Below are positions 1 to 9,058 of a stretch of DNA of 64,000 nucleotides, in pieces. The stretch spans positions 310,001-374,000 of the forward strand of contig JAPLCB010000010.1 of the NCBI GenBank assembly GCA_026392455.1, read 5' to 3'. The first letter of the stretch is position 1; the number at the start of each line of letters is the position of its first letter. The notes beneath the pieces are model-generated. The model saw only the letters and a list, made by a program, of their open reading frames with translations. It was not told the DNA's origin and ran no database searches. This stretch comes from Propionibacteriales bacterium. Its GTDB lineage: Bacteria; Actinomycetota; Actinomycetes; Propionibacteriales; Nocardioidaceae. The position numbers were made by a program, and so were the translations under genes.

Positions 1-2
1 TC

Positions 3-485
3 GCGACCTCCTCGTTGGCCGACTCCCGGGTGATCCTCGACCAGCCGGGCGCGGAGAAGCTGGTCGGTCAGGGTGATGGTCTGTTCCTGCCGATGGGTGC
101 CTCCAAGGCGGTCCGGGTCCAGGGCAGCTGGGTCACCGAGGCCGAGATCGCCCAGGTGGTCAAGAAGTGCAAGACCCAGCTCGAACCGACCTACCGCGAG
201 GACGTCACCGCCCCGGCTGCGTCCAAGCGGGAGCTCGAGGACGACATCGGCGACGACCTCGACCTGGTCGTCCAGGCGATCGAGCTCGTCGTCTCCACCC
301 AGTTCGGCTCGACCTCGATGCTGCAGCGCAAGCTCCGGGTCGGGTTCGCGAAGGCCGGACGACTGATGGACATCATGGAGAGCCGGGGGGTGGTCGGCCC
401 GAGCGAAGGCTCCAAGGCCCGCGACGTCCTGATCAAGCCCGACGACCTCGACGGGGTCATCGCGACGTTGCAGGGGGAAGCATGA
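3..485 (+). CDS. ftsK: DNA translocase FtsK, C-terminal end (partial)
   Basis: The reading frame is open from the window edge and gives the last 160 residues of an FtsK/SpoIIIE translocase. The segment contains the end of the RecA-like motor domain ([15 protein letters not shown]-like stretch, then GDGLFLPMG), followed by the winged-helix gamma domain around [11 protein letters not shown]...[24 protein letters not shown]. In the family this domain reads polar KOPS sequences, so that the hexamer pumps chromosome DNA towards dif at the septum. The stop overlaps the start of the next gene by an ATGA junction. The N-terminal membrane part lies outside the window. Confidence 0.95.
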   Translation, partial: ATSSLADSRVILDQPGAEKLVGQGDGLFLPMGASKAVRVQGSWVTEAEIAQVVKKCKTQLEPTYREDVTAPAASKRELEDDIGDDLDLVVQAIELVVSTQFGSTSMLQRKLRVGFAKAGRLMDIMESRGVVGPSEGSKARDVLIKPDDLDGVIATLQGEA

Positions 486-2101
486 CGATCCAGCTGCACC
501 GTCACGACCACCGAGCACCGGAGTCCAGCGAGGACGAGTCCGGACCCCAGGTGGCGGTCCGACGCAACGTCGTGCTGAGCGGCGTGGTCGGAGGGGCAGC
601 CCTGCTCCTCGCCGTTGCCTTCCTCGCCCGTGGTTCGTCGGCGAGCGACGTCTTCCTCGGCCTGGTGCTCGTGCTGGTCGCCGGCTTCAACCTGCCCGCG
701 GTGGTGTCGGCCAGGACACCGGTGCTGGTCGCGGACGACTACGGGATCCGGCTGCGGGTCGGACTGGGCTGGCGTGGGCTGCCGTGGACCGCGATCCGCC
801 AGCTGGTGGTCGAGGACCCGGCTTCGTTGCTCCGTGAGGGCCGCCTGGTGATCGTGCCGGGAGACCGCAAGGCCGCCTTCCGTCGGTTGGACAAGCCGGC
901 CCGCTGGCACCTGCGCTGGAACAAGTACTGGTACGGGACCTCGCTGAGCATCCCGCTCGGGATCACGACGGCGACCGATTCGGCCGACCTGGCGGCCGAT
1001 CTCTCCTCCCTGGCCGCGGGCCGGGTCGAGGTGGTTCACGTCAGTGCTCACGAACGGCAGTGGACCGAGGCCGAACCCGCTGCTCGGGCCGCGCTGCCCG
1101 AGCCGCTCGAGCCGCTCGAGCTGTTCGTCCCCGACCAGCCGGTGCCGGACGAGGACGGCGAACCCGTCGCGGTCGAGGTCGATCTCGGCCCGCAGCTGCC
1201 GGAGCCGGTCCTGCCGCTGCGCGACCTGAGCACCCCGGCACGGATCGACGTCCGTCTCGAGCCGCGGGTCGCCGACGACACCGTGGACCAGGCAACCCAG
1301 GTGACCCGGGTCGAGAGCCTCGTCACCGAGGAGCTCCCGGTCGAGATCCTGATCGACGACCTCGCGGTCGTGAACCCGGTGGCCGCTCCGATCATCGGTG
1401 CGAAGGTGTCCCACGCCCGCGAGTGCCTCGACATGAGCATCGACGAGCTCGCCCAGCGGACCCGGATCCGACCGCACGTCCTCGAGGCGATCGAGCAGGA
1501 CGACTTCGGGCCCTGCGGCGGTGACTTCTACGCTCGTGGGCACCTGACAGCGATCTCCCGTGCCCTCGGTCTGACCCTGGACCCGCTGCTGGCGATCTAC
1601 GACGAGCGCTACGCACAGGCCCCGATCAACGCTCGGCGGGTGTTCGAGGCCGAGCTGTCCTCGGGGCTCTCCGGCGGCGTCCGGGCGACCCTGGCGGGCC
1701 CCCGTTGGAGCCTGCTGATCGGGTCGGTCCTCTCGCTGACGATGATCTGGGGCCTGGCGCGCATCTTCGCCGGGGACGCGGACGCGTTGAACGCGGCACC
1801 GCCGCCGGCGCAGTCTGCTGGCCTGGCCGGAAACCAGACGCCGATCACCTCGCCGAGGATGCGGACCACGCCGATGACCGTGACGGCGGCCTACGCCAGC
1901 ACCCACGTCGTCGTCAAGGACCGGACCGGGAAGACGCTGTGGTCGGGGGACCTCGGGATCGGACGGAAGCGGAAGGTCGTCGGGTTGGCGCCGTTCACCG
2001 TCTCCGCCGACAACGCCGGGGCGGTCGTGGTCAGTGTGAAGGGCAAGCCGATGGGCGACCTCGGCACGGCGGGCGAGGCAGGATCCAAGGCTTTCGGCTG
2101 A
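482..2101 (+). CDS. Membrane HTH protein with N-terminal PH-like region (RodZ-like C-terminal half)
   Basis: 539 residues, start ATG in an ATGA overlap with ftsK. Visible layout: two hydrophobic segments near residues 29-49 and 55-76; a bacterial PH-like stretch after them ([37 protein letters not shown]); an acidic linker; a RodZ-type HTH near 303-375 ([35 protein letters not shown]); a transmembrane helix near 409-430; and an extracytoplasmic DUF4115-like domain. RodZ-type proteins link MreB or the cell wall machinery to the membrane. A RodZ-like gene after ftsK is common in actinobacteria, but these are usually about half this length, so the N-terminal PH-like half looks like an extension or fusion. 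Function is inferred only. Confidence 0.8.
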   Translation: MTIQLHRHDHRAPESSEDESGPQVAVRRNVVLSGVVGGAALLLAVAFLARGSSASDVFLGLVLVLVAGFNLPAVVSARTPVLVADDYGIRLRVGLGWRGLPWTAIRQLVVEDPASLLREGRLVIVPGDRKAAFRRLDKPARWHLRWNKYWYGTSLSIPLGITTATDSADLAADLSSLAAGRVEVVHVSAHERQWTEAEPAARAALPEPLEPLELFVPDQPVPDEDGEPVAVEVDLGPQLPEPVLPLRDLSTPARIDVRLEPRVADDTVDQATQVTRVESLVTEELPVEILIDDLAVVNPVAAPIIGAKVSHARECLDMSIDELAQRTRIRPHVLEAIEQDDFGPCGGDFYARGHLTAISRALGLTLDPLLAIYDERYAQAPINARRVFEAELSSGLSGGVRATLAGPRWSLLIGSVLSLTMIWGLARIFAGDADALNAAPPPAQSAGLAGNQTPITSPRMRTTPMTVTAAYASTHVVVKDRTGKTLWSGDLGIGRKRKVVGLAPFTVSADNAGAVVVSVKGKPMGDLGTAGEAGSKAFG

Positions 2102-2162
2102 GCCGGTCCGGTCAGCGTTCGGTTCGCTCTGGGGGCGGTCCGACCGGCATAATCGACCGGAC

Positions 2163-3665
2163 ATGACTTCGCCTTCTGCACCTGCCCCGGCCGCCGGCCA
2201 TACCGTCGCCATGGTCACCCTCGGCTGCGCCCGCAACGAGGTCGACTCCGAGGAGCTCGCCGGCCAGCTCGAAGCCGGCGGTTTCCGGTTGGTCGATGAC
2301 CCGGCCGACGCCGAGACCGTGCTGGTCAACACCTGTGGTTTCGTCGAGGCCGCCAAGAAGGACTCGGTCGACACGCTGCTCGCCGCGGCCGACCTGAAGA
2401 GCGACACCGGAGTGACCCGCTCGGTGGTCGCCGTCGGCTGCCTGGCCGAGCGGTACGGCGAGGAGCTGGCCGAGTCGCTGCCCGAGGCCGACGCCGTCCT
2501 GGGGTTCGACGCGTACCCCGACATCGCTGATCGTCTCAAGGCCATCCTGGCGGGCACCAAGCAGCACGCGCACACGCCGTCCGACCGCCGCAAGCTGCTG
2601 CCGATCTCGCCGACCCAGCGCATCGACGTCGACGTCGTCGTGCCCGGTCACAGCTTCGAGGTCGCTGCCCAGGTGCCCGAGGACCTCGCCGACATCGGCA
2701 CCGGCGCGCCTTCGACGGGCCCGCGCTCGGTACGGCGTCGTCTGGACGGCGGCCCGATGGCCCCGCTGAAGCTCGCGTCCGGTTGCGACCGTCGCTGCGC
2801 GTTCTGCGCGATCCCGAGCTTCCGGGGCTCCTTCGTCTCGCGACGACCCTCCGACGTCCTGGCGGAGGCCCGTTGGTTGGGGGAGCAGGGCGTCAAGGAG
2901 CTGTTCCTGGTCTCGGAGAACTCCACGTCGTACGGCAAGGACCTGGGTGACATCCGGCTGCTGGAGACGATCCTGCCCGAGCTCGTCGCCGTCGAGGGCG
3001 TCGAGCGGGTCCGGGTCTCCTACCTGCAGCCGGCGGAGACCCGCCCGGGTCTGGTGACGGCGATCGCGAGCACGCCGGGCGTAGCGCCCTACTTCGACCT
3101 CTCGTTCCAGCACGCCTCGGCGACGGTGCTGCGCTCGATGCGCCGGTTCGGGGACCCCGAGTCGTTCCTGAACCTGCTCGCCGACGTCCGGCGCCACGAG
3201 CCGACCGCTGGGGTCCGCTCCAACTTCATCGTCGGGTTCCCCGGGGAGACCGAGGACGACTTCGCCACCCTGTGCGACTTCGTCACCGAGGCGCGCCTGG
3301 ACGCGATCGGGGTCTTCGGCTATTCCGACGAGGACGGCACCGAGGCCGAGACCTACGACGGCAAGCTGGACGAGGACGCGATCGCGGAGCGGGTCGAGCA
3401 CCTCGGCGCCCTGGTCGAGGAGCTGACCGCCCAGCGGGCCGAGGAGCGGATCGGCGAGCGTGTCCAGGTCCTGGTGGAGACCCTCGACCCGGAGGACGAG
3501 GGCCCGGGGTCGGGGACCGCCGAAGGTCGCGCCGCCTGCCAGGGTCCCGAGGTCGACGGCTCGACTCTGCTGACCGGGCTGAGCGATGGTGTCAGGGTGG
3601 GTGACATGATCAACGCGGAGGTCGTGGCAACCGACGGTGTCGACCTCATCGCCGAGCCGGTCTGA
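2163..3665 (+). CDS. rimO: Ribosomal protein S12 methylthiotransferase RimO
   Basis: Radical SAM enzyme that methylthiolates an Asp of ribosomal protein S12. The N-terminal MTTase domain has three cysteines for one Fe-S cluster (C22 in [14 protein letters not shown]58 in NTCGFVEA, C93 in [10 protein letters not shown]). The radical SAM domain has the CxxxCxxC motif at C208, C212 and C215 (CDRRCAFC). A TRAM-like RNA-binding region closes the protein ([14 protein letters not shown]). At 500 residues it is longer than E. coli RimO; the extra length is a linker at about 130-200, also seen in actinobacterial homologues. The GCARN start region separates it from MiaB. It is followed directly by pgsA. 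Confidence 0.95.
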   Translation: MTSPSAPAPAAGHTVAMVTLGCARNEVDSEELAGQLEAGGFRLVDDPADAETVLVNTCGFVEAAKKDSVDTLLAAADLKSDTGVTRSVVAVGCLAERYGEELAESLPEADAVLGFDAYPDIADRLKAILAGTKQHAHTPSDRRKLLPISPTQRIDVDVVVPGHSFEVAAQVPEDLADIGTGAPSTGPRSVRRRLDGGPMAPLKLASGCDRRCAFCAIPSFRGSFVSRRPSDVLAEARWLGEQGVKELFLVSENSTSYGKDLGDIRLLETILPELVAVEGVERVRVSYLQPAETRPGLVTAIASTPGVAPYFDLSFQHASATVLRSMRRFGDPESFLNLLADVRRHEPTAGVRSNFIVGFPGETEDDFATLCDFVTEARLDAIGVFGYSDEDGTEAETYDGKLDEDAIAERVEHLGALVEELTAQRAEERIGERVQVLVETLDPEDEGPGSGTAEGRAACQGPEVDGSTLLTGLSDGVRVGDMINAEVVATDGVDLIAEPV

Positions 3666-3696
3666 CCGGCCCATGGAGGCAGCGGGAGGGGAAGCT

Positions 3697-4302
3697 GTGA
3701 GCGAGCACAAGCCCAGCAACTGGAACGTCCCCAACGCGCTGACCACCCTGCGGATCGTGATGTTCCCGTTCTTCGGGTACGCGCTGCTGCACGACGGCGG
3801 TGACAACCTGGACTGGCGGTGGATCGCCTACGGGCTGTTCGTGGTCGCGATGATCACCGACAAGATCGACGGAGACCTCGCCCGCAAGCACAACCTGATC
3901 ACCAACTTCGGCAAGATCGCCGACCCGATCGCGGACAAGGCGATCACCGGGATGGCCTTCGTCGGGCTCTCGGTGATCTACCCGGTGATGTGGTGGATCA
4001 CCGTCCCGGTCCTGGTCAGGGAGTGGGGCGTCACCATCGCGCGGCTGTCCATCGCCAAGCAGGTCGTGATGTCGGCCAACCAGAGCGGCAAGGTCAAGAC
4101 GATGGCCCAGGCCCTTGCCCTGGGTGGGCTGATCGCGCCGTTCCACTACCTCACCGGCGTGTGGGACCTGCCGGGTGACATCGTCTGGTGGACCGCCGTG
4201 GTGCTGATGGCGGTTGCCGTCGTGCTGACGATGACCTCGGGGTACGAGTTCGCGCGTGACGTGCTCCGGCACCGTCGTTCAGCCACCGCCGCGAAGGCCT
4301 GA
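3697..4302 (+). CDS. pgsA: CDP-diacylglycerol-glycerol-3-phosphate 3-phosphatidyltransferase
   Basis: Integral membrane enzyme of phosphatidylglycerol synthesis; joins CDP-diacylglycerol and glycerol-3-phosphate. The CDP-alcohol phosphotransferase motif D-x2-D-G-x2-A-R-x8-G-x3-D-x3-D is complete in DKIDGDLARK...FGKIADPIADK. GTG at 3697 was chosen because GGGAGGGGAA sits 3-12 bases upstream and the product starts just before the NVPNALTTLRI motif. Upstream in-frame starts (ATG 3673 or GTG within rimO) would add an unlikely tail. Length 201 aa is normal. Its 3' end overlaps the convergent GH15 gene by 24 bp. In other actinobacteria pgsA is often followed by cinA, here displaced by the reversed gene. 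Confidence 0.93.
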   Translation: MSEHKPSNWNVPNALTTLRIVMFPFFGYALLHDGGDNLDWRWIAYGLFVVAMITDKIDGDLARKHNLITNFGKIADPIADKAITGMAFVGLSVIYPVMWWITVPVLVREWGVTIARLSIAKQVVMSANQSGKVKTMAQALALGGLIAPFHYLTGVWDLPGDIVWWTAVVLMAVAVVLTMTSGYEFARDVLRHRRSATAAKA

Positions 4303-6108
4303 CCGGGTCGTCGCGAGCCGGCGGACCGCCTGGACCAGGGCCAGGTGCGTGAACGCCTGCGGGAAGTTCCCGACCAGCTGCCCGCGCTCGGGGTCGTACT
4401 CCTCGCTGAACAGGCCGAGGTCGTTGCTCAGTCCGACCAACCGGTCCATCAGGGCGACCGCCTCGGGCTGCCGTCCGGCAGCGGCGCGGGCGGCAACCAA
4501 CCAGAACGAGCACGGGAGGAACGGGTGCTCGTCGCCGGCGATCCCGTCCACCCCGGTCTCGGTCCGGTAGCGCAGCACCAGGCCGTCGCGCAGCAGGTCG
4601 GCCTCGACCGCCGCGATCGTGCCGAGTACCCGGGGATCGTCGCCCGGCAGGAACCCGACCAAGCCGATCAGCAGCAGCGAGGCATCGACCTCGGTGGTGT
4701 CGTAGTGCTGGGTGAAGGTGTTCCGTCCGGTGTCGAAGCCGCGGTCCAGGATCTCGTGGCGGATCTCGTCACGGACCCTCCGCCACGACTCGACCGGCCC
4801 GTCGAGCCCGTGCCGCTCCACGCCGCTGATCATCCGGTCGAAGGCGGCCCACATCATCACCCGGCTGTGGGTGAAGTCGCGCTGCGGGCCGCGGATCTCC
4901 CAGATGCCGTGGTCGGGGAGGTTCCAGGTGGTCATCAGGCCCTTGACCAGGGTGCGTTGCAGGCTCCAGCTGTCGCGGGTCTCGGGCAGTCCGCCGTCAC
5001 GGGCCGAGGCCAGGGCGCAGAGCACCTCGCCGACCACGTCTCCCTGGCGCTGGTCGACGGCGGCGTTGCCGATCCGGACCGGCCGGGACGCCGCGTAGCC
5101 GGCCAGGTGGTCGAGCTCGCTCTCGACCAGGTGCCGGCTGCCGTCGACGGCGTACACGATCTGCAGGTCCTCGGCGTCGCCCGCCACCGCCCGCAGCAAC
5201 CAGTTCCGCCACGGCAGGGCGCGCTCGGTCTCGCCGTGGGTGATCATCGCCTCCACGGTCAGCGCGGCATCCCGCAGCCACGAGTACCGGTAGTCCCAGT
5301 TGCGCACACCGCCGGGATCCTCCGGCAGCGAGGTCGTCGGCGCTGCCACGATCCCGCCGGTGTCCTCGTGGGTCAGCGCCAGCAGGGTCAGCAGGCTCCG
5401 GTTGACGTGCTCGGCGTACGGCCCGTCCTGCGGCGTCCGGGCCAGCCACGCACGCTGCGCGGACACGGTCGCCTCGATGCGGTCGTCGACGTCCACCCGG
5501 GGAGGGATGTCGCGGTGCGAGGGGACCCAGGTCAGCGTGAGGTCGAGGACCTCGCCCGCCGCGATCTCGAGCTGGTCGTGGTGGTGCCCGTCGGTCGCGT
5601 ACGGGAGCCGGGGACCGGCCAGCACCAGCTTGTCGGGTCCGGCGACCGCGACGATGACCTGCTGGCCGGCGGCGAGGTCCCGGTGCACCCACGGCTTGAT
5701 CCGGCCGTAGTCGAACCGGATCACCAGGTCGTGGTCGAGCGTGACCGTGCCGCTGACGCCCTCGATCCGACGGACCACGTCGGCCCTGCGGTCGCCCGCC
5801 GGCATCAGGTCCGTGATCCGAACCTCGCCGGCAGGAGTCGTGAACGAGGTCTCCAGGACGTTGGTGTTCGTCCGGTAGCGCCGACTGGTCTGGTACTCAC
5901 CGACCGGGGTCAGCGCCCACCGCGAACCGTCCGGGTCACCGAGCAGGGCGCTGAAGCACGACGGGGAGTCGAAGCGCGGGAAGCACAGCCAGTCGATCGA
6001 GCCGTTCGAGCCGACCAGTGCGACGGTGTGCTGGTCGCCGATGATCGCGTAGTCCGCGATCGGGAGAGCGGTGTAGGCCGGGGTCGTGTCGTCGGTGCCG
6101 GGCGCCAT
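4279..6108 (-). CDS. Glycoside hydrolase family 15 protein (glucoamylase/trehalase type)
   Basis: 609 residues. It has the bacterial GH15 layout: an N-terminal beta-sandwich region (IADYAIIGDQHTVALVGSNGSIDWLCFPRFDSPS) and an (alpha/alpha)6 catalytic barrel containing VRNWDYRYSWLRDAAL and the C-terminal NFPQAFTHLALVQA. Family members cleave terminal glucose from alpha-glucans, and several mycobacterial ones act on trehalose; the substrate cannot be settled here. The ATG at 6108 begins MAPGTDD shortly before the conserved domain; the open frame upstream runs into cinA and lacks homology. No signal peptide is visible, so it is probably cytoplasmic. It lies antisense between pgsA and cinA. Confidence 0.9.
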   Translation of the reverse strand: MAPGTDDTTPAYTALPIADYAIIGDQHTVALVGSNGSIDWLCFPRFDSPSCFSALLGDPDGSRWALTPVGEYQTSRRYRTNTNVLETSFTTPAGEVRITDLMPAGDRRADVVRRIEGVSGTVTLDHDLVIRFDYGRIKPWVHRDLAAGQQVIVAVAGPDKLVLAGPRLPYATDGHHHDQLEIAAGEVLDLTLTWVPSHRDIPPRVDVDDRIEATVSAQRAWLARTPQDGPYAEHVNRSLLTLLALTHEDTGGIVAAPTTSLPEDPGGVRNWDYRYSWLRDAALTVEAMITHGETERALPWRNWLLRAVAGDAEDLQIVYAVDGSRHLVESELDHLAGYAASRPVRIGNAAVDQRQGDVVGEVLCALASARDGGLPETRDSWSLQRTLVKGLMTTWNLPDHGIWEIRGPQRDFTHSRVMMWAAFDRMISGVERHGLDGPVESWRRVRDEIRHEILDRGFDTGRNTFTQHYDTTEVDASLLLIGLVGFLPGDDPRVLGTIAAVEADLLRDGLVLRYRTETGVDGIAGDEHPFLPCSFWLVAARAAAGRQPEAVALMDRLVGLSNDLGLFSEEYDPERGQLVGNFPQAFTHLALVQAVRRLATTRSGLRGGG

Positions 6109-6133
6109 GATGGATGAGACTAGCCTTGGCGTC

Positions 6134-6592
6134 ATGACGACCACCGCACGCGCCGCAGCCGTCCACCAGGCGCTGCTGGCACGCGGGGAGACCGTGGGCT
6201 GTGCCGAGTCGTTGACCGGCGGAGCTGTTGCCGACCTGTTGAGCGGTACGCCGGGGGCCTCGGCCACGTTCGTCGGGGGGGTGGTGAGCTACGCGACCCG
6301 GATCAAGCGTGACCTGCTCGGGGTGACCGCCGCTCAGGTGGTCTCCTCGGACTGCGCGTCGCAGATGGCGACCGGGGTGCGGCGACTGCTCGCGGTGGAC
6401 TGGGCCGTGGCGACCACGGGTGTGGCCGGACCGGCCAAGCAGGACGACAAGGCCGTCGGGACCGTCTACGTCGCGGTGGCGGGGCCGACCGGGGTGACCG
6501 TCCACCGGCTGGCCCTGCCCGGTGACCGGGACGAGATCCGGGCCGGGGCCTGCGCAGCGGCGGTGGAGGCGCTGGCCGATGCCGTCGGGTGA
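6134..6592 (+). CDS. cinA: CinA C-terminal domain protein (nicotinamide-nucleotide amidase type)
   Basis: 152 residues, consisting only of the CinA C-terminal domain (GETVGCAESLTGGAVADLLS, FVGGVVSYATRIKRDLLGV, ATTGVAGPA, GTVYVAVAGP). The related E. coli PncC deamidates nicotinamide mononucleotide. The N-terminal MoaB-like domain of full-length CinA is absent, as in many actinobacteria. ATG 6134 lies just before the conserved GETVGCAESLTGG block, and longer starts would run into the divergent GH15 gene. It overlaps the next gene by 14 bp, suggesting a shared transcript. Confidence 0.9.
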   Translation: MTTTARAAAVHQALLARGETVGCAESLTGGAVADLLSGTPGASATFVGGVVSYATRIKRDLLGVTAAQVVSSDCASQMATGVRRLLAVDWAVATTGVAGPAKQDDKAVGTVYVAVAGPTGVTVHRLALPGDRDEIRAGACAAAVEALADAVG

Positions 6593-7460
6593 CCTGGTCG
6601 TCGTCGCCGACGAGCTGTACGCCCTTGCTCCCGGCGAGTTCACCGCGGCCCGTGACCGCGCCGCCAGAGCGGCTGCGGACAAGGCCCTGTCGCTGCGGGT
6701 CAAGGCGCTACGCAAACCGTCCCTGGCCGCCTGGCTGGTCAACCTGCTGGTGCGCCGCGAGGCCGAGCAGATCGATCAGGTCCTGACCCTGGCCGAGTCC
6801 CTGCGTGCCGCCGCCGCCTCGCTGGACGGCGACGAGCTGCGTACCCTGACCCGGCAGCGGCGGCAGCTCACGTCCGCACTGACCACGACCGCCGGCCGGC
6901 TGGCCCGCGAGTTCGACGTCCGGATGACCCCCGCGGTCGCCGACCAGGTCGAGGGCGTGCTGACGGCGGCGATGCTCGACCCGGTGGCGGCCCAGGTCGT
7001 CCGTTCGGGGCTGGTCGTCACCGGGTTCACGGCTACCGGGGTCTCCGTCCTCGACGTCGCTGCGGTGTGTGCGGTCCCGGACGCGCTCGGGCACCGGGCC
7101 GGTCCGTTGTCGTCGGGGCAGCCAAAACCGCCGGCCCTCCACGTGGTGCCGGACGACGCAATCAGGCTCGAGGCTGCCCAGGAGCAGGTCGAGGCCGCTG
7201 CGCTCGAGCTGGCCGAGGTCACCGAGGAGCTGCAGCACCAGCGGGCGAGCGCCGAGCGGCTGGCCGCGCGCAGTCTTCAGCTCCAGGGCGAGATCGATGA
7301 GCTGCGTCGCCGGCTCGCGGTGCTCGAGGACGACGTGGACGCGGTGGACGAGGAGTCCGACGCCGTCACGGCTGCCGTCACCCGGGCCGAGGTCGAGGTC
7401 GCTGCGGCCGAGGATGCCCTGGTCGCCGCTCGCGCGGAGCTGGCCCGGCTGACTCGCTGA
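6579..7460 (+). CDS. Conserved actinobacterial coiled-coil protein, function unknown
   Basis: 293 residues. The N-terminal motif DELYALAPGEFTAARD...RVKALRKPSLAAWLVNLL recurs in an uncharacterised actinobacterial family. The second half (about residues 190-290) is rich in A, E, L and R with heptad character (EEVEAAALELAEVTEELQ-like, then LQGEIDELRRRLAVLEDDVD), consistent with a long coiled coil. There is no signal peptide or membrane helix. ATG 6579 was chosen because it gives the short N-terminus before DELYAL and overlaps cinA by 14 bp. No function can be assigned. Confidence 0.8.
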   Translation: MPSGDLVVVADELYALAPGEFTAARDRAARAAADKALSLRVKALRKPSLAAWLVNLLVRREAEQIDQVLTLAESLRAAAASLDGDELRTLTRQRRQLTSALTTTAGRLAREFDVRMTPAVADQVEGVLTAAMLDPVAAQVVRSGLVVTGFTATGVSVLDVAAVCAVPDALGHRAGPLSSGQPKPPALHVVPDDAIRLEAAQEQVEAAALELAEVTEELQHQRASAERLAARSLQLQGEIDELRRRLAVLEDDVDAVDEESDAVTAAVTRAEVEVAAAEDALVAARAELARLTR

Positions 7461-7467
7461 TCGCGGG

Positions 7468-8970
7468 TCAGGCCCAGTCCTTGCTGCGCTCGACGGCCTT
7501 GAGCCAGAGCGCGTACGAGGCGGCGACCCGTTCCGCAGCGCCCGGATCCGGTTCGAAGACCCGGTCCAGCTGCCAGCTCGAGCGCAGGTCCTCGGTGCTG
7601 TTCCAGACGCCGGTGCCCAGGCCCGCCATGAAGGCGGCGCCCAGTGCCGTGGTCTCCACGATCCTCGGCCGCTCGACCGGCACCCCGAGCAGGTCGGCCT
7701 GGAGCTGGCAGAGCAGGTCGTTCGACGCCGCACCGCCGTCGACGGCCAGCACGGAAACCGCCGACTCCGCCGGGAGGGTGCCGATCACGTCGCGGACCTC
7801 GTAGGTGATCGCCTCCAGCGTCGCCCGGACGATGTGCGCGCGGGTGGTGCCCCGGGTGATGCCCAGGATCGCGCCGCGGGCGTGCGGGTCCCAGTGCGGG
7901 GCGCCGAGTCCGGTCAGGGCAGGAACGAAGACGACGCCGTCCGTCGACTCGACGGTCGCAGCGATCGCGGCGGTCTCGGCCGCCGTACCGACGATCTGCA
8001 GGCCGTCGCGCAGCCACTGCACCGCGGCGCCGGTCACGAAGATGGCGCCCTCCAGGGCGTAGGTGATCGCACCCGACGGGTCCCGCCAGGCAGCGGTGGA
8101 CAGCAGTCCGGCCTCGGAGCGCTCCACGGTGTGCCCGGTGTTGGTCAGGATGAAGGACCCGGTGCCGTAGGTGCACTTGGTGTCGCCGACGTCGAAACAG
8201 GTCTGGCCGAACAGCGCCGACTGCTGGTCGCCGGCGATCCCGGCGATCGGGAGGTCGAGGTCCAGGAAGCTGCGCGGGTCGGTCCGGGCGAGCTCGCCCC
8301 AGTTGTCGACGATCTCCGGCAGCGCGTCGCGCGGCACGCCGAAGAGGGCGCAGAGCTCGTCGGACCAGTCGCCCCGCTCCAGGTCGAACAGCAGCGTGCG
8401 GGAGGCGTTCGAGACGTCGGTGACGTGCCAGGTGCCGCGCGACATCCGCGCGATCAGGTAGGAGTCCACGGTGCCGATCGCGTAGCGGCCGGACTCGACC
8501 AGGGCCCAGGTGTGCGGTTCGTGCTCGGCGAGCCAGGCGAGCTTGGTCCCGGAGAAGTACGGGTCCAGCCGGAGGCCGGTGAGGTCGGCGACCCGGCCCT
8601 CGTGCCCGGCGCTCTTGAGGCGGTCGCAGATCTCGGTGGTCCGGCGGTCCTGCCAGACGATGGCGCGCCGGGGTGAACCCAGTGTCTCGCGGTCCCAGAG
8701 CAGCACGGTCTCGCGCTGGTTGGTGATCCCGATCCCGGCCAGGTCCGCGGGGGTCCCTGCCCAGGTCTTCAGGGCTGCCCGGGTGGACTCGATGGTGGCC
8801 TGCCAGATCTCCTCGGGCGAGTGCTCGACCCAGCCCGGGTGCGGGAAGTGCTGGGCGAACTCCTGGTAGCCCTTGGCGGCGATGGTTCCGTCGGCGGTCA
8901 CGATGACAGCGGTGACGCCGGTCGTGCCTGCGTCGATCGCCAGGACGCTCTTGCCCGATGCCGTGATCAT
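7468..8970 (-). CDS. glpK: Glycerol kinase
   Basis: FGGY-family kinase of 500 residues, the usual GlpK length; phosphorylates glycerol to sn-glycerol-3-phosphate. Visible motifs: N-terminal phosphate loop AIDAGTTGVTAV, FPHPGWVEHSPEEIW, GITNQRETVLLWD, IVWQDRRT, and the second nucleotide-binding region CTYGTGSFILTNTG and DGGAASNDLLCQLQ. No glpF or glpD lies beside it. It is divergent from the phosphofructokinase gene, with an 88-bp shared promoter region. A related FGGY specificity is possible, but the QRETxLWD and WQDRRT motifs favour glycerol. Confidence 0.93.
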   Translation of the reverse strand: MITASGKSVLAIDAGTTGVTAVIVTADGTIAAKGYQEFAQHFPHPGWVEHSPEEIWQATIESTRAALKTWAGTPADLAGIGITNQRETVLLWDRETLGSPRRAIVWQDRRTTEICDRLKSAGHEGRVADLTGLRLDPYFSGTKLAWLAEHEPHTWALVESGRYAIGTVDSYLIARMSRGTWHVTDVSNASRTLLFDLERGDWSDELCALFGVPRDALPEIVDNWGELARTDPRSFLDLDLPIAGIAGDQQSALFGQTCFDVGDTKCTYGTGSFILTNTGHTVERSEAGLLSTAAWRDPSGAITYALEGAIFVTGAAVQWLRDGLQIVGTAAETAAIAATVESTDGVVFVPALTGLGAPHWDPHARGAILGITRGTTRAHIVRATLEAITYEVRDVIGTLPAESAVSVLAVDGGAASNDLLCQLQADLLGVPVERPRIVETTALGAAFMAGLGTGVWNSTEDLRSSWQLDRVFEPDPGAAERVAASYALWLKAVERSKDWA

Positions 8971-9058
8971 GGGCTCATCCTGTCAGGAGGTGGTGCTCGG
9001 TTCGTCGAAGTGGCTAGTGTGAGTCCTGGACTTGAACGTTCCAATCGAGGGAGAGCCG

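Noticed and set aside
4279-4302. Frameshift at the end of pgsA
   Set aside because: Both pgsA and the GH15 protein have normal C-termini; the overlap is a tail-to-tail one on opposite strands.
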